A stretch of DNA of 64,000 nucleotides from Mordavella massiliensis (lineage in GTDB: Bacteria > Bacillota > Clostridia > Lachnospirales > Lachnospiraceae): assembly GCF_016902415.1 (NCBI RefSeq), contig NZ_JACJLV010000009.1, positions 1 to 64,000 on the forward strand, given 5' to 3'. Positions 54,058 through 64,000 of this stretch are shown one piece after another. Position 1 is the first letter of the stretch. Each line of letters begins with the position of its first letter. The translations under genes were made by a program, and so were the position numbers. The notes below the pieces were generated by a model that saw nothing but the letters and a program-made list of their open reading frames with translations, was not told the DNA's origin and did no database searches.

Positions 54058-54362
54058 TGGCAGATATCAAGTATTATGATGTAATCCTGAAACCGGTAGT
54101 AACCGAGAAGAGCATGAACCTGATGGGAGAAAAGAAATACACATTCTTAGTACACCCGGAAGCAACAAAGTCTCAGGTAAAAGAAGCAGTGGAAAAGATG
54201 TTTGCAGGAACAAAGGTTGAGAGTGTAAACACCATGAACTGTGAAGGAAAGAAAAAGAGAGTCCGCGGAACATTTAAGTTCGGTACAACCGCCAAGACCA
54301 AGAAGGCAGTTGTAAAACTGACAGCGGACAGCGCCGACATCGAGATCTTCGCAGGCCTGTAG
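54057..54362 (+). CDS. rplW: 50S ribosomal protein L23
   Basis: A 101-residue exit-site protein and docking point for trigger factor and SRP. Signature PVVTEKSMNLM at the start. Translationally coupled to rplD by a 1-bp overlap. Confidence 0.98.
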   Translation: MADIKYYDVILKPVVTEKSMNLMGEKKYTFLVHPEATKSQVKEAVEKMFAGTKVESVNTMNCEGKKKRVRGTFKFGTTAKTKKAVVKLTADSADIEIFAGL

Positions 54363-54427
54363 GCCGAAAGCGGCGCACAGCATACGGACAGAAACCGTGA
54401 TAATAAACATTTGAAAGGAGAACAACA

Positions 54428-55270
54428 ATGGGAATTAAGACATACCGCCCATATACGCCTTCCAGAAGGCAGATGACCGGATCTGATTTTTCAGAGATCA
54501 CAAAGACAACTCCGGAAAAGTCTCTGCTGGCTTCCAAAAGCAGACAGGCAGGACGTAACAATCAGGGAAAGATTACAGTAAGACACCGCGGAGGCGGAGC
54601 TAAGAAGAAATACAGAATCATCGACTTCAAGAGAAGAAAAGATGGTATTCACGCAACTGTTCTTGGTATCGAGTATGATCCGAACAGAACAGCAAATATC
54701 GCGCTGATCTGTTATGAAGACGGAGAAAAGGCATACATCCTTGCTCCGGAAGGACTGACAGACGGCATGCAGGTTATGAACGGACCGGAAGCAGAAGTAA
54801 GAGTAGGAAACTGCCTGCCTCTTTCCGAGATCCCGGTAGGTACACAGATCCACAACATTGAGCTGCATCCTGGCAAGGGCGGACAGATGGTACGTTCCGC
54901 AGGAAACAGCGCGCAGCTGATGGCAAAAGAGGGAAGATACGCAACTCTTCGTCTTCCTTCCGGAGAGATGAGAATGGTGCTCAGCGAGTGCCGTGCTTCC
55001 ATCGGTGTTGTAGGAAACGGTGACCACAACCTGATCAACATTGGTAAAGCAGGACGGAAACGTCACATGGGTATCAGACCGACTGTTCGTGGTTCTGTTA
55101 TGAACCCGAATGACCATCCGCACGGTGGTGGTGAAGGCAAGACTGGAATCGGACGTCCGGGTCCGTGCACACCTTGGGGCAAGCCAGCACTTGGTCTTAA
55201 GACAAGAAAGAAAAACAAAGCTTCTAACAAGATGATTGTAAGAAGAAGAGATGGTAAAGCGATCAAATAG
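54428..55270 (+). CDS. rplB: 50S ribosomal protein L2
   Basis: A 280-residue protein essential for subunit joining and the peptidyl transferase centre. It carries the conserved [16 protein letters not shown] segment with the functional His near residue 230. RBS GAAAGGAG; 65 bp after rplW. Confidence 0.99.
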   Translation: MGIKTYRPYTPSRRQMTGSDFSEITKTTPEKSLLASKSRQAGRNNQGKITVRHRGGGAKKKYRIIDFKRRKDGIHATVLGIEYDPNRTANIALICYEDGEKAYILAPEGLTDGMQVMNGPEAEVRVGNCLPLSEIPVGTQIHNIELHPGKGGQMVRSAGNSAQLMAKEGRYATLRLPSGEMRMVLSECRASIGVVGNGDHNLINIGKAGRKRHMGIRPTVRGSVMNPNDHPHGGGEGKTGIGRPGPCTPWGKPALGLKTRKKNKASNKMIVRRRDGKAIK

Positions 55271-55291
55271 TATTTAAGGAGGTTAGAACCT

Positions 55292-55573
55292 ATGGCACGT
55301 TCAATTAAAAAAGGACCATTCGCAGATGCAAGCCTGCTCAAAAAGATTGACGCCATGAACGAAAAGGGAGAGAAGTCTGTTATCAAGACATGGTCCCGTC
55401 GTTCCACAATCTTCCCGAGCATGGTTGGACATACAATCGCCGTACATGACGGAAGAAAACACGTTCCGGTATATGTGACAGAAGACATGGTAGGACACAA
55501 ACTCGGTGAGTTCGTAGCTACCAGAACATATAGAGGACACGGAAAAGACGAAAAGAAATCAAAGGTTAGATAA
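55292..55573 (+). CDS. rpsS: 30S ribosomal protein S19
   Basis: A 93-residue head protein ([10 protein letters not shown] start; [20 protein letters not shown]). RBS AAGGAGG. Confidence 0.98.
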   Translation: MARSIKKGPFADASLLKKIDAMNEKGEKSVIKTWSRRSTIFPSMVGHTIAVHDGRKHVPVYVTEDMVGHKLGEFVATRTYRGHGKDEKKSKVR

Positions 55574-55601
55574 TATTAGATTTTGAAAGGAGGGTTCATC
55601 C

Positions 55602-55988
55602 ATGGCAAAAGGACATAGATCCCAGATTAAGAGAGAAAGAAATGCTAACAAGGACACAAGACCTTCAGCTAAGTTATCTTACGCTAGGGTTTCTGTTCAG
55701 AAGGCATGCTTCGTACTGGATGCCATCAGAGGTAAGGATGTAACAACAGCACTTGGTATTCTGACATACAATCCAAGATATGCTTCTAGCTTAATAAAGA
55801 AATTATTAGAGTCTGCAATTGCAAATGCCGAGAACAACAACGGTATGAACGCTGAGAACCTTTATATTGCAGAGGCTTATGCAAACAAAGGACCAACAAT
55901 GAAGAGAATCAGACCTAGAGCACAGGGCAGAGCTTACAGAATCGAGAAGAGAATGAGCCACATTACACTTGTGCTTGATGAAAGATAA
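55602..55988 (+). CDS. rplV: 50S ribosomal protein L22
   Basis: A 128-residue tunnel protein. The core [17 protein letters not shown] and the long beta-hairpin [14 protein letters not shown] are present. RBS AAAGGAGGG. Confidence 0.98.
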   Translation: MAKGHRSQIKRERNANKDTRPSAKLSYARVSVQKACFVLDAIRGKDVTTALGILTYNPRYASSLIKKLLESAIANAENNNGMNAENLYIAEAYANKGPTMKRIRPRAQGRAYRIEKRMSHITLVLDER

Positions 55989-55999
55989 GGAGGGCAAAC

Positions 56000-56653
56000 A
56001 TGGGACAGAAAGTTAATCCTCATGGCTTGAGAGTCGGTGTTATCAAAGACTGGGACTCTAAATGGTATGCAGAAAAAGAGTTTGCAGACTACTTAGTAGA
56101 AGACCATGAAATCAGAACGTATCTTAAGAAAAGATTATACAGCGCTGGTATCTCCAAGATCGAGATCGAGAGAGCATCTGACCGCGTAAAAATCGCTATC
56201 TACACAGCTAAGCCGGGTGTTGTTATCGGTAAAGGCGGTTCTGAGATCGAGAAAGTAAAAGGTGAGCTTAAGCAGTTCACAGACAAGAAGCTGATCGTAG
56301 ACATCAGAGAGATCAAGAGACCGGATAAGGATGCACAGCTTGTAGCAGAAAATATCGCACAGCAGCTTGAGAACCGTATTTCCTTCAGACGTGCAATGAA
56401 ATCCTGCATGTCCAGAACCATGAAGGCAGGAGCCCTTGGTGTGAAGACTTCCGTATCCGGACGTCTTGGCGGAGCTGATATGGCGCGTACCGAGTTCTAC
56501 AGCGAAGGCACCATTCCTCTTCAGACACTGAGAGCAGACATTGATTACGGATTCGCTGAGGCAGATACCACCTATGGAAAAGTAGGCGTTAAGGTATGGG
56601 TCTACAAAGGCGAAGTTCTTCCGGAGAAAGCAGATAAGGAAGGAGAGAAATAA
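56000..56653 (+). CDS. rpsC: 30S ribosomal protein S3
   Basis: A 217-residue mRNA-entry protein with an N-terminal KH domain ([15 protein letters not shown] near residues 73-87) and the S3 C-terminal domain. RBS AAGGAGG; 11 bp after rplV. Confidence 0.98.
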   Translation: MGQKVNPHGLRVGVIKDWDSKWYAEKEFADYLVEDHEIRTYLKKRLYSAGISKIEIERASDRVKIAIYTAKPGVVIGKGGSEIEKVKGELKQFTDKKLIVDIREIKRPDKDAQLVAENIAQQLENRISFRRAMKSCMSRTMKAGALGVKTSVSGRLGGADMARTEFYSEGTIPLQTLRADIDYGFAEADTTYGKVGVKVWVYKGEVLPEKADKEGEK

Positions 56654-56655
56654 AC

Positions 56656-57093
56656 ATGTTAATGCCAAAAAGAGTAAAACGTCGTAAACAGTTCCGTGGC
56701 ACTATGAAGGGCAAAGCTCTCCGCGGAAACAAGATTACAAATGGTGAATATGGTATTGTTGCAATGGAACCCTGCTGGATCCGTTCCAACCAGATCGAGG
56801 CTGCCCGTGTTGCCATGACTCGTTACATCAAGCGTGGCGGTAAAGTCTGGATCAAAATATTCCCGGATAAACCTGTAACTACGAAACCAGCCGAGACACG
56901 TATGGGTTCCGGTAAAGGAACTCTGGAATACTGGGTAGCAGTTGTAAAGCCTGGCCGTGTAATGTTCGAGATCGCGGGCGTATCAGAAGAAGTTGCAAGA
57001 GAAGCTCTTCGTCTGGCAACCCACAAGCTGCCATGTAAATGTAAAATAGTTTCTCGCGCAGACTTAGAAGGCGGTGATAACAGTGAAAATTAA
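56656..57093 (+). CDS. rplP: 50S ribosomal protein L16
   Basis: A 145-residue protein contacting the A-site tRNA elbow. Start [12 protein letters not shown], with AAGGAGAG upstream, two bases after the rpsC stop. Its 3' end overlaps the rpmC start. Confidence 0.98.
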   Translation: MLMPKRVKRRKQFRGTMKGKALRGNKITNGEYGIVAMEPCWIRSNQIEAARVAMTRYIKRGGKVWIKIFPDKPVTTKPAETRMGSGKGTLEYWVAVVKPGRVMFEIAGVSEEVAREALRLATHKLPCKCKIVSRADLEGGDNSEN

Positions 57094-57286
57094 TGCATTT
57101 GTAGAAGATTTAAAGACAAAATCAGCTGCAGAGCTGAACGAAGAATTAGTAGCTGCTAAAAAGGAACTTTTCAACCTGAGATTCCAGAACGCGACCAATC
57201 AGTTAGACAACACCAGCAGAATCAAAGAAGTGAGAAGAAATATTGCCAGAATTCAGACCATCATCACTGAAAAGAGCGCAAAATAG
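57083..57286 (+). CDS. rpmC: 50S ribosomal protein L29
   Basis: A 67-residue helical exit-site protein. GTG 57083 is chosen because AAGGCGGTG ends about seven bases before it and the length then matches the family; the upstream GTG at 57074 lies within that RBS. It overlaps rplP by 11 bp. Confidence 0.95.
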   Translation: MKINAFVEDLKTKSAAELNEELVAAKKELFNLRFQNATNQLDNTSRIKEVRRNIARIQTIITEKSAK

Positions 57287-57320
57287 CAGAACATCCTATA
57301 CAATGAAAGGAGTATAGACT

Positions 57321-57575
57321 GTGGAAAGAAATCTTAGAAAAACACGTGTTGGTAAAGTTATCAGCAATAAAATGGATAAGACCATCGTTGTTGCAGTAGA
57401 AGATCATGTAAAACATCCACTGTATAAGAAGATTGTTAAGAAAACTTATAAGCTGAAAGCACATGATGAAAATAACGAGTGTAACATCGGCGACACAGTA
57501 AAAGTTATGGAGACAAGACCGCTGTCCAAAGATAAGAGATGGAGACTTGTCGAAGTTATGGAAAAAGTGAAATAG
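57321..57575 (+). CDS. rpsQ: 30S ribosomal protein S17
   Basis: An 84-residue OB-fold protein starting at GTG 57321 (RBS GAAAGGAG). Typical [16 protein letters not shown] segment. Confidence 0.98.
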   Translation: MERNLRKTRVGKVISNKMDKTIVVAVEDHVKHPLYKKIVKKTYKLKAHDENNECNIGDTVKVMETRPLSKDKRWRLVEVMEKVK

Positions 57576-57594
57576 TATAAGGAGGGAAACCTGC

Positions 57595-57963
57595 ATGATA
57601 CAGCAAGAAAGCAGACTGAAAGTAGCAGATAACACAGGTGCGAAAGAATTACTGTGTATCCGTGTACTTGGCGGTTCAACAAGAAGATATGCAAGTATCG
57701 GTGATATCATCGTTGCTTCCGTTAAAGATGCAACACCAGGCGGCGTTGTTAAAAAAGGTGATGTAGTAAAGGCAGTTGTTGTCCGTACTGTAAACAGCAC
57801 ACGTCGTAAAGACGGCTCCTACATCCGTTTTGACGAGAATGCAGCAGTTATCATCAAGGATGATAAGACACCAAGAGGAACCCGTATTTTCGGGCCGGTA
57901 GCAAGAGAGCTCCGTGACAAACAGTTCATGAGAATCGTCTCCCTGGCTCCGGAAGTACTGTAA
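57595..57963 (+). CDS. rplN: 50S ribosomal protein L14
   Basis: A 122-residue protein with the [18 protein letters not shown] start and C-terminal [30 protein letters not shown]. Confidence 0.99.
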   Translation: MIQQESRLKVADNTGAKELLCIRVLGGSTRRYASIGDIIVASVKDATPGGVVKKGDVVKAVVVRTVNSTRRKDGSYIRFDENAAVIIKDDKTPRGTRIFGPVARELRDKQFMRIVSLAPEVL

Positions 57964-57978
57964 GGAGGTGCGAGCAAG

Positions 57979-58290
57979 ATGTCTATGTTAAAGATCAAAA
58001 AAGGCGACACCGTAAAAGTGATCGCAGGAAAAGATAAAGACAAAGAAGGCAAAGTGATTTCCGTTGATCAGAAAAAAGGCAGAGTAGTGGTTGAAGGCAT
58101 CAACATGCTGACCAAGCACACCAAACCAAGCGCTGCAAACCAGAACGGCGGAATCATCCATCAGGAAGGCTCCATCGACATTTCCAACGTGATGTATGTT
58201 CACAAAGGAAAGGCAACCAGAGTCGGAATCAAGATGGACGGAGATAAGAAAGTACGCTACGCTAAATCTACAGGCGAAGTGATCGATTAA
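57979..58290 (+). CDS. rplX: 50S ribosomal protein L24
   Basis: A 103-residue assembly initiator with a KOW motif ([19 protein letters not shown]). RBS AAGGAGG; 15 bp after rplN. Confidence 0.98.
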   Translation: MSMLKIKKGDTVKVIAGKDKDKEGKVISVDQKKGRVVVEGINMLTKHTKPSAANQNGGIIHQEGSIDISNVMYVHKGKATRVGIKMDGDKKVRYAKSTGEVID

Positions 58291-58312
58291 TCCAGGAAGG
58301 AGGGTGTACGCA

Positions 58313-58852
58313 TTGAGTAGACTGAAAGAACAGTATCAGAACGAGATCGTCGACGCACTGACGAAAAAGTTCGGTTATAAAAATATCATGGAAGTGCCAA
58401 AGCTTGATAAGATCGTGATCAACATGGGCGTTGGCGAAGCAAAAGACAATGCAAAGGTTCTGGACTCCGCAATCGCTGACCTGGAGAAGATCTCCGGACA
58501 GAAAGCGGTAATCTGCAGAGCCAAGAAATCCGTGGCTAACTTCAAAGTCAGAGAAGGAATGGCAATCGGATGTAAGGTTACGTTAAGAGGAGAGAGAATG
58601 TACGAGTTCATGGATCGTCTGATCAACCTGGCTCTGCCTCGTGTACGTGACTTCAGAGGTGTGAACCCCAACGCATTCGACGGAAGAGGAAACTATGCAC
58701 TTGGTATCAAGGAGCAGCTCATCTTCCCGGAGATCGAATACGATAAGGTTGACAAGGTAAGAGGTATGGATGTGATCTTTGTCACAACTGCTAAGACAGA
58801 CGAAGAGGCTCGCGAGCTGCTGACACAGTTCAACATGCCGTTTACAAAATAA
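58313..58852 (+). CDS. rplE: 50S ribosomal protein L5
   Basis: A 179-residue 5S-rRNA-binding protein. TTG 58313 is taken as start: AGGAAGGAGG ends nine bases before and the length fits L5; an in-frame GTG at 58304 abuts the RBS. Signature [12 protein letters not shown]. Confidence 0.96.
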   Translation: MSRLKEQYQNEIVDALTKKFGYKNIMEVPKLDKIVINMGVGEAKDNAKVLDSAIADLEKISGQKAVICRAKKSVANFKVREGMAIGCKVTLRGERMYEFMDRLINLALPRVRDFRGVNPNAFDGRGNYALGIKEQLIFPEIEYDKVDKVRGMDVIFVTTAKTDEEARELLTQFNMPFTK

Positions 58853-58863
58853 GGAGGTAAATT

Positions 58864-59049
58864 ATGGCTAAGACAGCGATGAAAGTAAAACAGCAGCGCA
58901 AACAGAAATTCTCTACCAGAGAATACAACCGCTGCAGAATCTGTGGACGTCCACACGCATATTTGAGAAAATATGGTATCTGCCGTGTTTGCTTCCGTGA
59001 ACTGGCATACAAAGGACAGATCCCGGGCGTTAAGAAAGCAAGCTGGTAA
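58864..59049 (+). CDS. rpsN: 30S ribosomal protein S14, zinc type (S14Z)
   Basis: A 61-residue zinc-binding form with C24, C27, C40 and C43 (CRIC...CRVC). Needs zinc, unlike the longer Cys-free paralog; whether such a second copy exists lies outside this window. RBS AAGGAGG. Confidence 0.98.
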   Translation: MAKTAMKVKQQRKQKFSTREYNRCRICGRPHAYLRKYGICRVCFRELAYKGQIPGVKKASW

Positions 59050-59064
59050 GGAGGAAAGAATATC

Positions 59065-59466
59065 ATGACAATGAGTGATCCAATCGCAGATATGCTTACA
59101 AGAATCCGTAATGCGAATACTGCAAAACATGATACAGTAGATGTACCGTCATCCAAGATGAAACTCGCCATTGCGAACATCCTGCTTGACGAAGGATATA
59201 TTGAGAAATACGATCTTGTTGAAGACGGCGTATTTAAGACCATTCATATCACCCTGAAATACGGCGCAGATAAGAATGAGAAAGTAATCACAGGCCTGAA
59301 GAGAATCTCCAAGCCGGGACTTCGTGTGTATGCAAACTGCGAAGATCTGCCGAGAGTATTCGGAGGACTGGGAACAGCGATCATCTCCACTAATAAGGGC
59401 GTGATCACTGACAAAGAAGCAAGAAAACAGGGCGTAGGCGGAGAGGTTCTCTGCTACGTTTGGTAA
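59065..59466 (+). CDS. rpsH: 30S ribosomal protein S8
   Basis: A 133-residue central-domain protein ([15 protein letters not shown]). The first ATG (59065) or the second, two codons later, may be used; GGAGG at 59049-59053 fits either. In other bacteria it represses the spc operon. Confidence 0.97.
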   Translation: MTMSDPIADMLTRIRNANTAKHDTVDVPSSKMKLAIANILLDEGYIEKYDLVEDGVFKTIHITLKYGADKNEKVITGLKRISKPGLRVYANCEDLPRVFGGLGTAIISTNKGVITDKEARKQGVGGEVLCYVW

Positions 59467-59538
59467 CAATCACAAAGCAACTGAAAACAGAGCAGGCAAG
59501 CATCTGCTCCGAAAATTTAAGTTAAGGAGGAACAGGCA

Positions 59539-60081
59539 ATGTCACGTATTGGAAGACTGCCGGTAGCGATTCCCGCAGGCGTAACTGTAGAGATCGCAGA
59601 AAATAATAAAGTGACTGTTAAGGGACCGAAGGGAACCCTTGAGAGAGAACTGCCGACCGAGATGGAAATCAAAAAGGAAGGCGAAGAAATCATTGTAACC
59701 AGACCGAACGATCTGAAGAGAATGAAATCTCTGCACGGTCTGACAAGAACACTGATCAACAACATGGTTGTTGGTGTTACAGAAGGATATCAGAAAGTTC
59801 TGGAAGTAAACGGTGTCGGATACAGAGCGGCAAAATCAGGAAACAAGCTGACTCTGAGTCTTGGATACTCTCATCCAGTTGAAATGATCGATCCTGAAGG
59901 TGTTGAGACTGTTGTTGAAGGACAGAACAAGATCACCGTTAAAGGTATCGACAAAGAAAAAGTAGGCCAATACGCTGCTGAAATCAGAGACAAGAGAAGA
60001 CCGGAGCCGTACAAGGGCAAGGGAATCAAGTATGCTGATGAAGTGATCAGACGTAAAGTTGGTAAGACTGGTAAAAAATAA
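59539..60081 (+). CDS. rplF: 50S ribosomal protein L6
   Basis: A 180-residue protein with two related domains ([31 protein letters not shown] near the end). RBS TAAGGAGG; 72 bp after rpsH. Confidence 0.99.
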   Translation: MSRIGRLPVAIPAGVTVEIAENNKVTVKGPKGTLERELPTEMEIKKEGEEIIVTRPNDLKRMKSLHGLTRTLINNMVVGVTEGYQKVLEVNGVGYRAAKSGNKLTLSLGYSHPVEMIDPEGVETVVEGQNKITVKGIDKEKVGQYAAEIRDKRRPEPYKGKGIKYADEVIRRKVGKTGKK

Positions 60082-60098
60082 GTAAGGAGAGTGTGAAA

Positions 60099-60467
60099 AT
60101 GGTTAGCAAAAAATCAAGAAGTGTAGTTCGTGTTAATAAGCACAGAAAGATCCGCAACCGTTTGAACGGTACGGCCGAGTGCCCGCGTCTGGCTGTGTTT
60201 AGAAGCAACAATCATATGTATGCACAGATCATTGACGATACAGTTGGTAATACTCTCGTATCTGCTTCCACTCTTCAGAAAGATGTGAAAGCAAATCTGG
60301 AAAAAACCAACGATGTTGATGCGGCAGCATACCTTGGAAAAGTAATTGCCGAGAAGGCGCTGGAAAAAGGTATCAAAGATGTTGTCTTTGACAGAGGCGG
60401 CTTTATATACCAGGGAAAAATCCAGGCATTAGCAGACGCAGCTAGAGAAGCTGGGCTGAATTTCTAG
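60099..60467 (+). CDS. rplR: 50S ribosomal protein L18
   Basis: A 122-residue 5S-rRNA-binding protein. ATG 60099 fits the AAGGAGA RBS; a GTG two codons earlier is too close. Conserved [14 protein letters not shown] and [23 protein letters not shown]. Confidence 0.96.
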   Translation: MVSKKSRSVVRVNKHRKIRNRLNGTAECPRLAVFRSNNHMYAQIIDDTVGNTLVSASTLQKDVKANLEKTNDVDAAAYLGKVIAEKALEKGIKDVVFDRGGFIYQGKIQALADAAREAGLNF

Positions 60468-60481
60468 AAGGAGGAGCACAC

Positions 60482-60991
60482 ATGAAACAGGAACGTATTG
60501 ATGCTAGTCAGTTAGAATTAAATGAAAAAGTAGTGTCAATTAAACGTGTAACCAAAGTTGTTAAGGGTGGCCGTAATATGAGATTCACAGCTTTAGTAGT
60601 TGTCGGCGATGGAAATGGCCATGTTGGTGCAGGTTTAGGAAAGGCTACTGAAATTCCGGAAGCGATCCGCAAAGGAAAAGAGGATGCTGCAAAGCACCTG
60701 ATCACAGTAGCGCTGAATGAAAATGAAAGTATCGTACACGATTTTATCGGAAAGTTCGGAGGAGCTTCTGTACTGCTCAAAACAGCTCCGGAAGGTACCG
60801 GTGTGATCGCCGGAGGTCCGGCCCGTGCCGTGATCGAGATGGCGGGAATTAAGAACATCCGTACCAAATCTCTCGGATCCAACAATAAGCAGAACGTCGT
60901 TCTTGCTACGATCGATGGATTACGTCAGATCAAAACTCCGGAGGAGGTTTCCAGACTTCGCGGAAAATCAATCGAAGAGATTTTAGGGTAA
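60482..60991 (+). CDS. rpsE: 30S ribosomal protein S5
   Basis: A 169-residue decoding-fidelity protein with the dsRBD-like N-terminal domain ([18 protein letters not shown]). RBS AAGGAGGAG; 14 bp after rplR. Confidence 0.98.
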   Translation: MKQERIDASQLELNEKVVSIKRVTKVVKGGRNMRFTALVVVGDGNGHVGAGLGKATEIPEAIRKGKEDAAKHLITVALNENESIVHDFIGKFGGASVLLKTAPEGTGVIAGGPARAVIEMAGIKNIRTKSLGSNNKQNVVLATIDGLRQIKTPEEVSRLRGKSIEEILG

Positions 60992-61006
60992 GGAGGGAGA
61001 CCGAAA

Positions 61007-61186
61007 ATGGCAAATTTAAAAGTTACTTTAGTAAAATCTACCATCGGCGCCGTACCGAAGCATAAGAGAACTGTGGAAGCACTGGGACTGAAGAAGACAG
61101 GCAAGACCGTGGAGCTTCCGGATAATGCAGCTACAAGAGGCATGATCAAACAGGTGCAGCACCTGGTAAAAGTAGAAGAAGCATAA
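61007..61186 (+). CDS. rpmD: 50S ribosomal protein L30
   Basis: A 59-residue protein ([31 protein letters not shown]) with RBS TAAGGAGGGAG. Short but complete, in its expected place between rpsE and rplO. Confidence 0.97.
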   Translation: MANLKVTLVKSTIGAVPKHKRTVEALGLKKTGKTVELPDNAATRGMIKQVQHLVKVEEA

Positions 61187-61217
61187 GAAACATATTTCGA
61201 AAGAAGGAGGTGTCACC

Positions 61218-61658
61218 ATGGATTTATCAAACTTAAGACCTGCAGACGGTGCAAAGCACAGTGATAATTTCAGAAGAGGACGTGGACACGGTTCTGGAAA
61301 CGGTAAGACAGCCGGTAAGGGACACAAAGGCCAGAAGGCTCGTTCCGGAGGCACAAGACCGGGATTTGAAGGCGGCCAGATGCCATTATATAGACGGATT
61401 CCGAAGAGAGGATTTACCAACAGAAATTCCAAGACTATCGTCGGAATCAATGTCAGCGCTCTGGAAGTGTTCGATAACGACGCAGTTGTTTCTGTAGAGA
61501 CACTGGTTGAGCAGGGCATCGTAAAGAATCCGAGAGACGGCGTTAAGATCCTCGGAAACGGTGAGCTTACAAAGAAGCTTACAGTTCAGGCAAATGCATT
61601 CAGTGCAGGCGCTGTAGAAAAGATTGAAGCGTTAGGTGGAAAAGCAGAGGTGATCTAA
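61218..61658 (+). CDS. rplO: 50S ribosomal protein L15
   Basis: A 146-residue late-assembly protein with the Gly-rich basic N-terminus ([19 protein letters not shown]). Its stop overlaps the secY start (TAATG). Confidence 0.98.
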   Translation: MDLSNLRPADGAKHSDNFRRGRGHGSGNGKTAGKGHKGQKARSGGTRPGFEGGQMPLYRRIPKRGFTNRNSKTIVGINVSALEVFDNDAVVSVETLVEQGIVKNPRDGVKILGNGELTKKLTVQANAFSAGAVEKIEALGGKAEVI

Positions 61659-62974
61659 TGTTAGATACATTCCGTAGGGCATTTCAGATCAAGGATATTC
61701 GTAAGAAGATCTTATATACGTTTTTGATGCTGGTAGTGATCCGCGTGGGATCACAGTTGCCGACGCCCGGAGTAAACGCTCAGTTTATTCAGAACTTTTT
61801 TGAACAGCATACCGGGGAAGCGTTTAACTTGTTTAACGCTTTCACCGGAGGCTCTTTTGAGCAGATGTCTGTATTCGCGCTGAGTATCACACCGTACATC
61901 ACATCTTCCATCATCATGCAGCTTCTTACTATCGCAATCCCCAAACTGGAGGAGATGCGAAAGGAAGGAGAGGACGGACGGAAGAAGATCGTTGCGATCA
62001 CCCGTTATGTTACGGTACTCCTTGCGCTGATCCAGTCATCCGCTATGGCTATCGGTTTTGGAAGACAGGGACTCCTGATAGAGTATAATTTCGTCAATAT
62101 CGCCATCGTCATCCTGACACTGACCGCAGGAAGCGCATTCCTGATGTGGATCGGTGAAAGGATCACGGAAAAAGGTGTGGGAAATGGTATCTCCATCGTA
62201 CTTGTGATCAATATCATTTCCAGTATCCCAAGCGATATGACCAGACTCTATGAGCAGTTCGTAAAGGATAAGCCTGTTGCATCCGCAGCGCTGGCAGCGC
62301 TTGTTATCCTGGCTATCATCCTTGCCCTGGTAGTGTTCATCGTAATCCTTCAGGGCGGCGTGCGCAGGATTGCGGTACAGTATTCCCAGAAGATCGTGGG
62401 AAGACGGTCTGTAGGCGGTCAGTCATCCAACCTTCCTCTGAAGGTCAACACAGCCGGCGTAATCCCGATCATCTTCTCCTCATCCCTGATGCAGACACCT
62501 GTCGTGATCGCATCCTTTATGGGAAAAGGAGAGGGCAACGGCATCGGAAGCCAGATCTTAAGAGGATTAAACCAGAGCAACTGGTGTAATCCGGATCAGC
62601 TGCAGTACAGCTGGGGACTGGTCGTATACATTATCCTGACTGTATTCTTTGCCTATTTTTATACATCAATTACATTTAACCCGATGGAAATCGCCAACAA
62701 CTTAAAGAAGAGCGGCGGCTTTATCCCCGGCATCCGTCCGGGCAGGCCCACCGTAGAGTACCTGACAAAGATCCTGAATTACATCATCTTTGTAGGCGCC
62801 TGCGGACTGATCCTGGTACAGATCGTACCGATCCTCTTCAACGGCTGGCTTGGCGCACAGGTTTCCTTCGGAGGAACCTCGCTGATCATTATCGTCAGCG
62901 TCGTACTTGAGACGATGAAGCAGATCGAATCACAGATGCTTGTACGTAATTACAAAGGATTTTTAAATAGTTAG
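61658..62974 (+). CDS. secY: Protein translocase subunit SecY
   Basis: A 438-residue channel subunit with ten TM segments. It shows the plug/TM2 region ([20 protein letters not shown]) and the cytoplasmic loop [17 protein letters not shown] that contacts the ribosome and SecA. Coupled to rplO by a 1-bp overlap. Confidence 0.99.
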   Translation: MLDTFRRAFQIKDIRKKILYTFLMLVVIRVGSQLPTPGVNAQFIQNFFEQHTGEAFNLFNAFTGGSFEQMSVFALSITPYITSSIIMQLLTIAIPKLEEMRKEGEDGRKKIVAITRYVTVLLALIQSSAMAIGFGRQGLLIEYNFVNIAIVILTLTAGSAFLMWIGERITEKGVGNGISIVLVINIISSIPSDMTRLYEQFVKDKPVASAALAALVILAIILALVVFIVILQGGVRRIAVQYSQKIVGRRSVGGQSSNLPLKVNTAGVIPIIFSSSLMQTPVVIASFMGKGEGNGIGSQILRGLNQSNWCNPDQLQYSWGLVVYIILTVFFAYFYTSITFNPMEIANNLKKSGGFIPGIRPGRPTVEYLTKILNYIIFVGACGLILVQIVPILFNGWLGAQVSFGGTSLIIIVSVVLETMKQIESQMLVRNYKGFLNS

Positions 62975-62980
62975 CATTTT

Positions 62981-63008
62981 CAACTCGCGGAAAAATTTTT
63001 CGCGGGTT
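62981..63008 (+). terminator. Hairpin between secY and adk
   Basis: AACTCGCG and CGCGGGTT around AAAAA/TTTTT form a near-perfect stem without a clear U-run after it; likely an mRNA-stability or partial-termination element. Confidence 0.5.
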
Positions 63009-63035
63009 AAAGTGCTATTAAGGAGGAGGTATAAT

Positions 63036-63680
63036 ATGAAGGTTGTTATGTTAGGTGCTCCCGGAGCAGGAAAAGGAACCCAGGCGAAGAAGATCGCCGC
63101 AAAGTACTCTATTCCACACATCTCCACCGGAGATATTTTCCGTGCAAACATTAAGAACGGCACGGAGCTTGGAAAGAAGGCAAAGACCTACATGGACCAG
63201 GGACTGCTGGTACCGGATGAACTGGTTGTTGACCTGGTGGTAGACCGTGTGAACCAGGAAGACTGTGCAAACGGATACGTTCTGGATGGTTTTCCGCGGA
63301 CCATTCCTCAGGCAGAAGCGCTTACAAAGGCGCTGGCCGGTCAGGGACAGAAACTGGACTATGCCATTGACGTAGATGTTCCGGATGAGAACATTGTGCG
63401 CCGGATGGGCGGACGCCGCGCCTGCGTCGGATGCGGAGCTACATATCATCTGGAATATGCGCCTCCGAAGCAGGAAGGGATCTGCGATACCTGCGGCGGC
63501 GAACTGATCCTCAGGGACGACGATAAGCCGGAGACCGTAACAAAGCGTCTGGGCGTTTATCATGAACAGACACAGCCGCTGATCGATTATTACACCAATG
63601 CCGGAATCTTAAAACGTGTAGACGGAACCGTCGACATTGACGAAGTATTCCAGGCGATCACAGAGATCTTAGGAGAGTAA
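63036..63680 (+). CDS. adk: Adenylate kinase, zinc-LID type
   Basis: A 214-residue enzyme for ATP + AMP = 2 ADP. The P-loop [10 protein letters not shown] is at residues 7-16, DGFPRT near 84-89, and the LID carries four cysteines (CVGC...CDTC near residues 130-153) that bind zinc, typical of Gram-positives. ATG 63036 follows AAGGAGGAGG. Co-transcribed with secY and map. Confidence 0.98.
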   Translation: MKVVMLGAPGAGKGTQAKKIAAKYSIPHISTGDIFRANIKNGTELGKKAKTYMDQGLLVPDELVVDLVVDRVNQEDCANGYVLDGFPRTIPQAEALTKALAGQGQKLDYAIDVDVPDENIVRRMGGRRACVGCGATYHLEYAPPKQEGICDTCGGELILRDDDKPETVTKRLGVYHEQTQPLIDYYTNAGILKRVDGTVDIDEVFQAITEILGE

Positions 63681-63683
63681 GAG

Positions 63684-64000
63684 ATGCCGATTACAGTAAA
63701 ATCACCCAGGGAGATCGAACTGATGACAGAAGCAGGGCGGATCCTGGAGATCGTTCACAACGAACTCGGGAAAGCGCTGCATCCGGGAATGACCACAAAA
63801 CAGATCGATGAACTGGGCGAAGAGATCATAAGGAGTTATGGCTGTATGCCTTCTTTCCTTAATTATAATGGCTATCCTGCCTCAATCTGCGTATCCGTCA
63901 ACGACGAGGTGGTGCACGGGATCCCAAGCCCGCATCACTTTATCCGGGAAGGAGACATCGTCAGTCTGGACGCAGGTGTGATCTACAAAGGCTATCACTC
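63684..64000 (+). CDS. map: Methionine aminopeptidase, type I (partial)
   Basis: The first 105 codons of MetAP. It starts 3 bp after the adk stop (RBS TAGGAGAG). VKSPREIELMTEAGRI, the catalytic-pocket His segment NDEVVHGIP and the first metal Asp in VSLDAGVIY are visible; the rest lies beyond the window. Confidence 0.97.
   Translation, partial: MPITVKSPREIELMTEAGRILEIVHNELGKALHPGMTTKQIDELGEEIIRSYGCMPSFLNYNGYPASICVSVNDEVVHGIPSPHHFIREGDIVSLDAGVIYKGYH

Overview
The window looks like a chromosome segment of an anaerobic Firmicute of the class Clostridia, most likely a Lachnospiraceae-type gut bacterium. The evidence is AGGAGG-type ribosome binding sites, clostridial ribosomal gene order with a zinc-type S14, a clostridial L10 leader, selenocysteine machinery and a complete Stickland-type D-proline reductase operon. 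The species cannot be named from sequence alone.

Layout. (1) 1-13.5 kb: tail of an rplA-like gene, a zinc-ribbon membrane protein, L10 leader, rplJ-rplL, a heterodimeric ABC exporter, rpoB-rpoC. (2) 13.5-22.3 kb: mixed housekeeping genes (M24 aminopeptidase, two HD proteins, a nucleotidyltransferase, a redox cassette of lipoprotein thioredoxin + CXXC microprotein + membrane polyferredoxin, a phosphodiesterase, an RlmI-like methyltransferase, a PHP protein) and two related fragments of an Rpn-family gene. (3) 22.3-31.3 kb: selenium block yedF, selD (with in-frame UGA), selA, selB, a LysR regulator, a NifS-like enzyme, yedE, a TusA-like protein and a DUF3343 protein. (4) 31.4-39.1 kb: AT-rich secreted M64-type peptidase, dicarboxylate/amino acid symporter, LytS/LytT-type two-component pair, TetR regulator. 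(5) 39.2-46.6 kb: proline racemase prdF divergent from selC (tRNA-Sec) and prdC-prdA-small ORF-prdB (UGA selenoprotein with an obvious SECIS hairpin)-prdD-prdE. (6) 46.6-52 kb: a strongly structured intergenic RNA candidate, YcxB-like protein, TauE/SafE permease, DUF2752 protein, NSS transporter with a LysR regulator. (7) 52-64 kb: S10-spc ribosomal superoperon from rpsJ through secY, adk and the start of map.

How the genes fit together. Proline is racemised by PrdF, and D-proline is reduced to 5-aminovalerate by the pyruvoyl (PrdA) and selenocysteine (PrdB) subunits with electrons through PrdC. The enzyme needs selenocysteine, and within about 24 kb lie selenium uptake/handling (YedE, YedF, TusA-like, NifS-like), selenophosphate synthesis (SelD), Sec-tRNA charging (SelA), the Sec elongation factor (SelB) and tRNA-Sec. 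The accessory genes sit between rpoBC and the S10 operon, where many Firmicutes carry the str operon (rpsL-rpsG-fusA-tuf), which is absent here.

No CRISPR array, intact insertion sequence, prophage or rRNA was found. Two genes that look broken (selD and prdB) are read through UGA as selenocysteine; the only clear pseudogene is the Rpn fragment near 16.6 kb.
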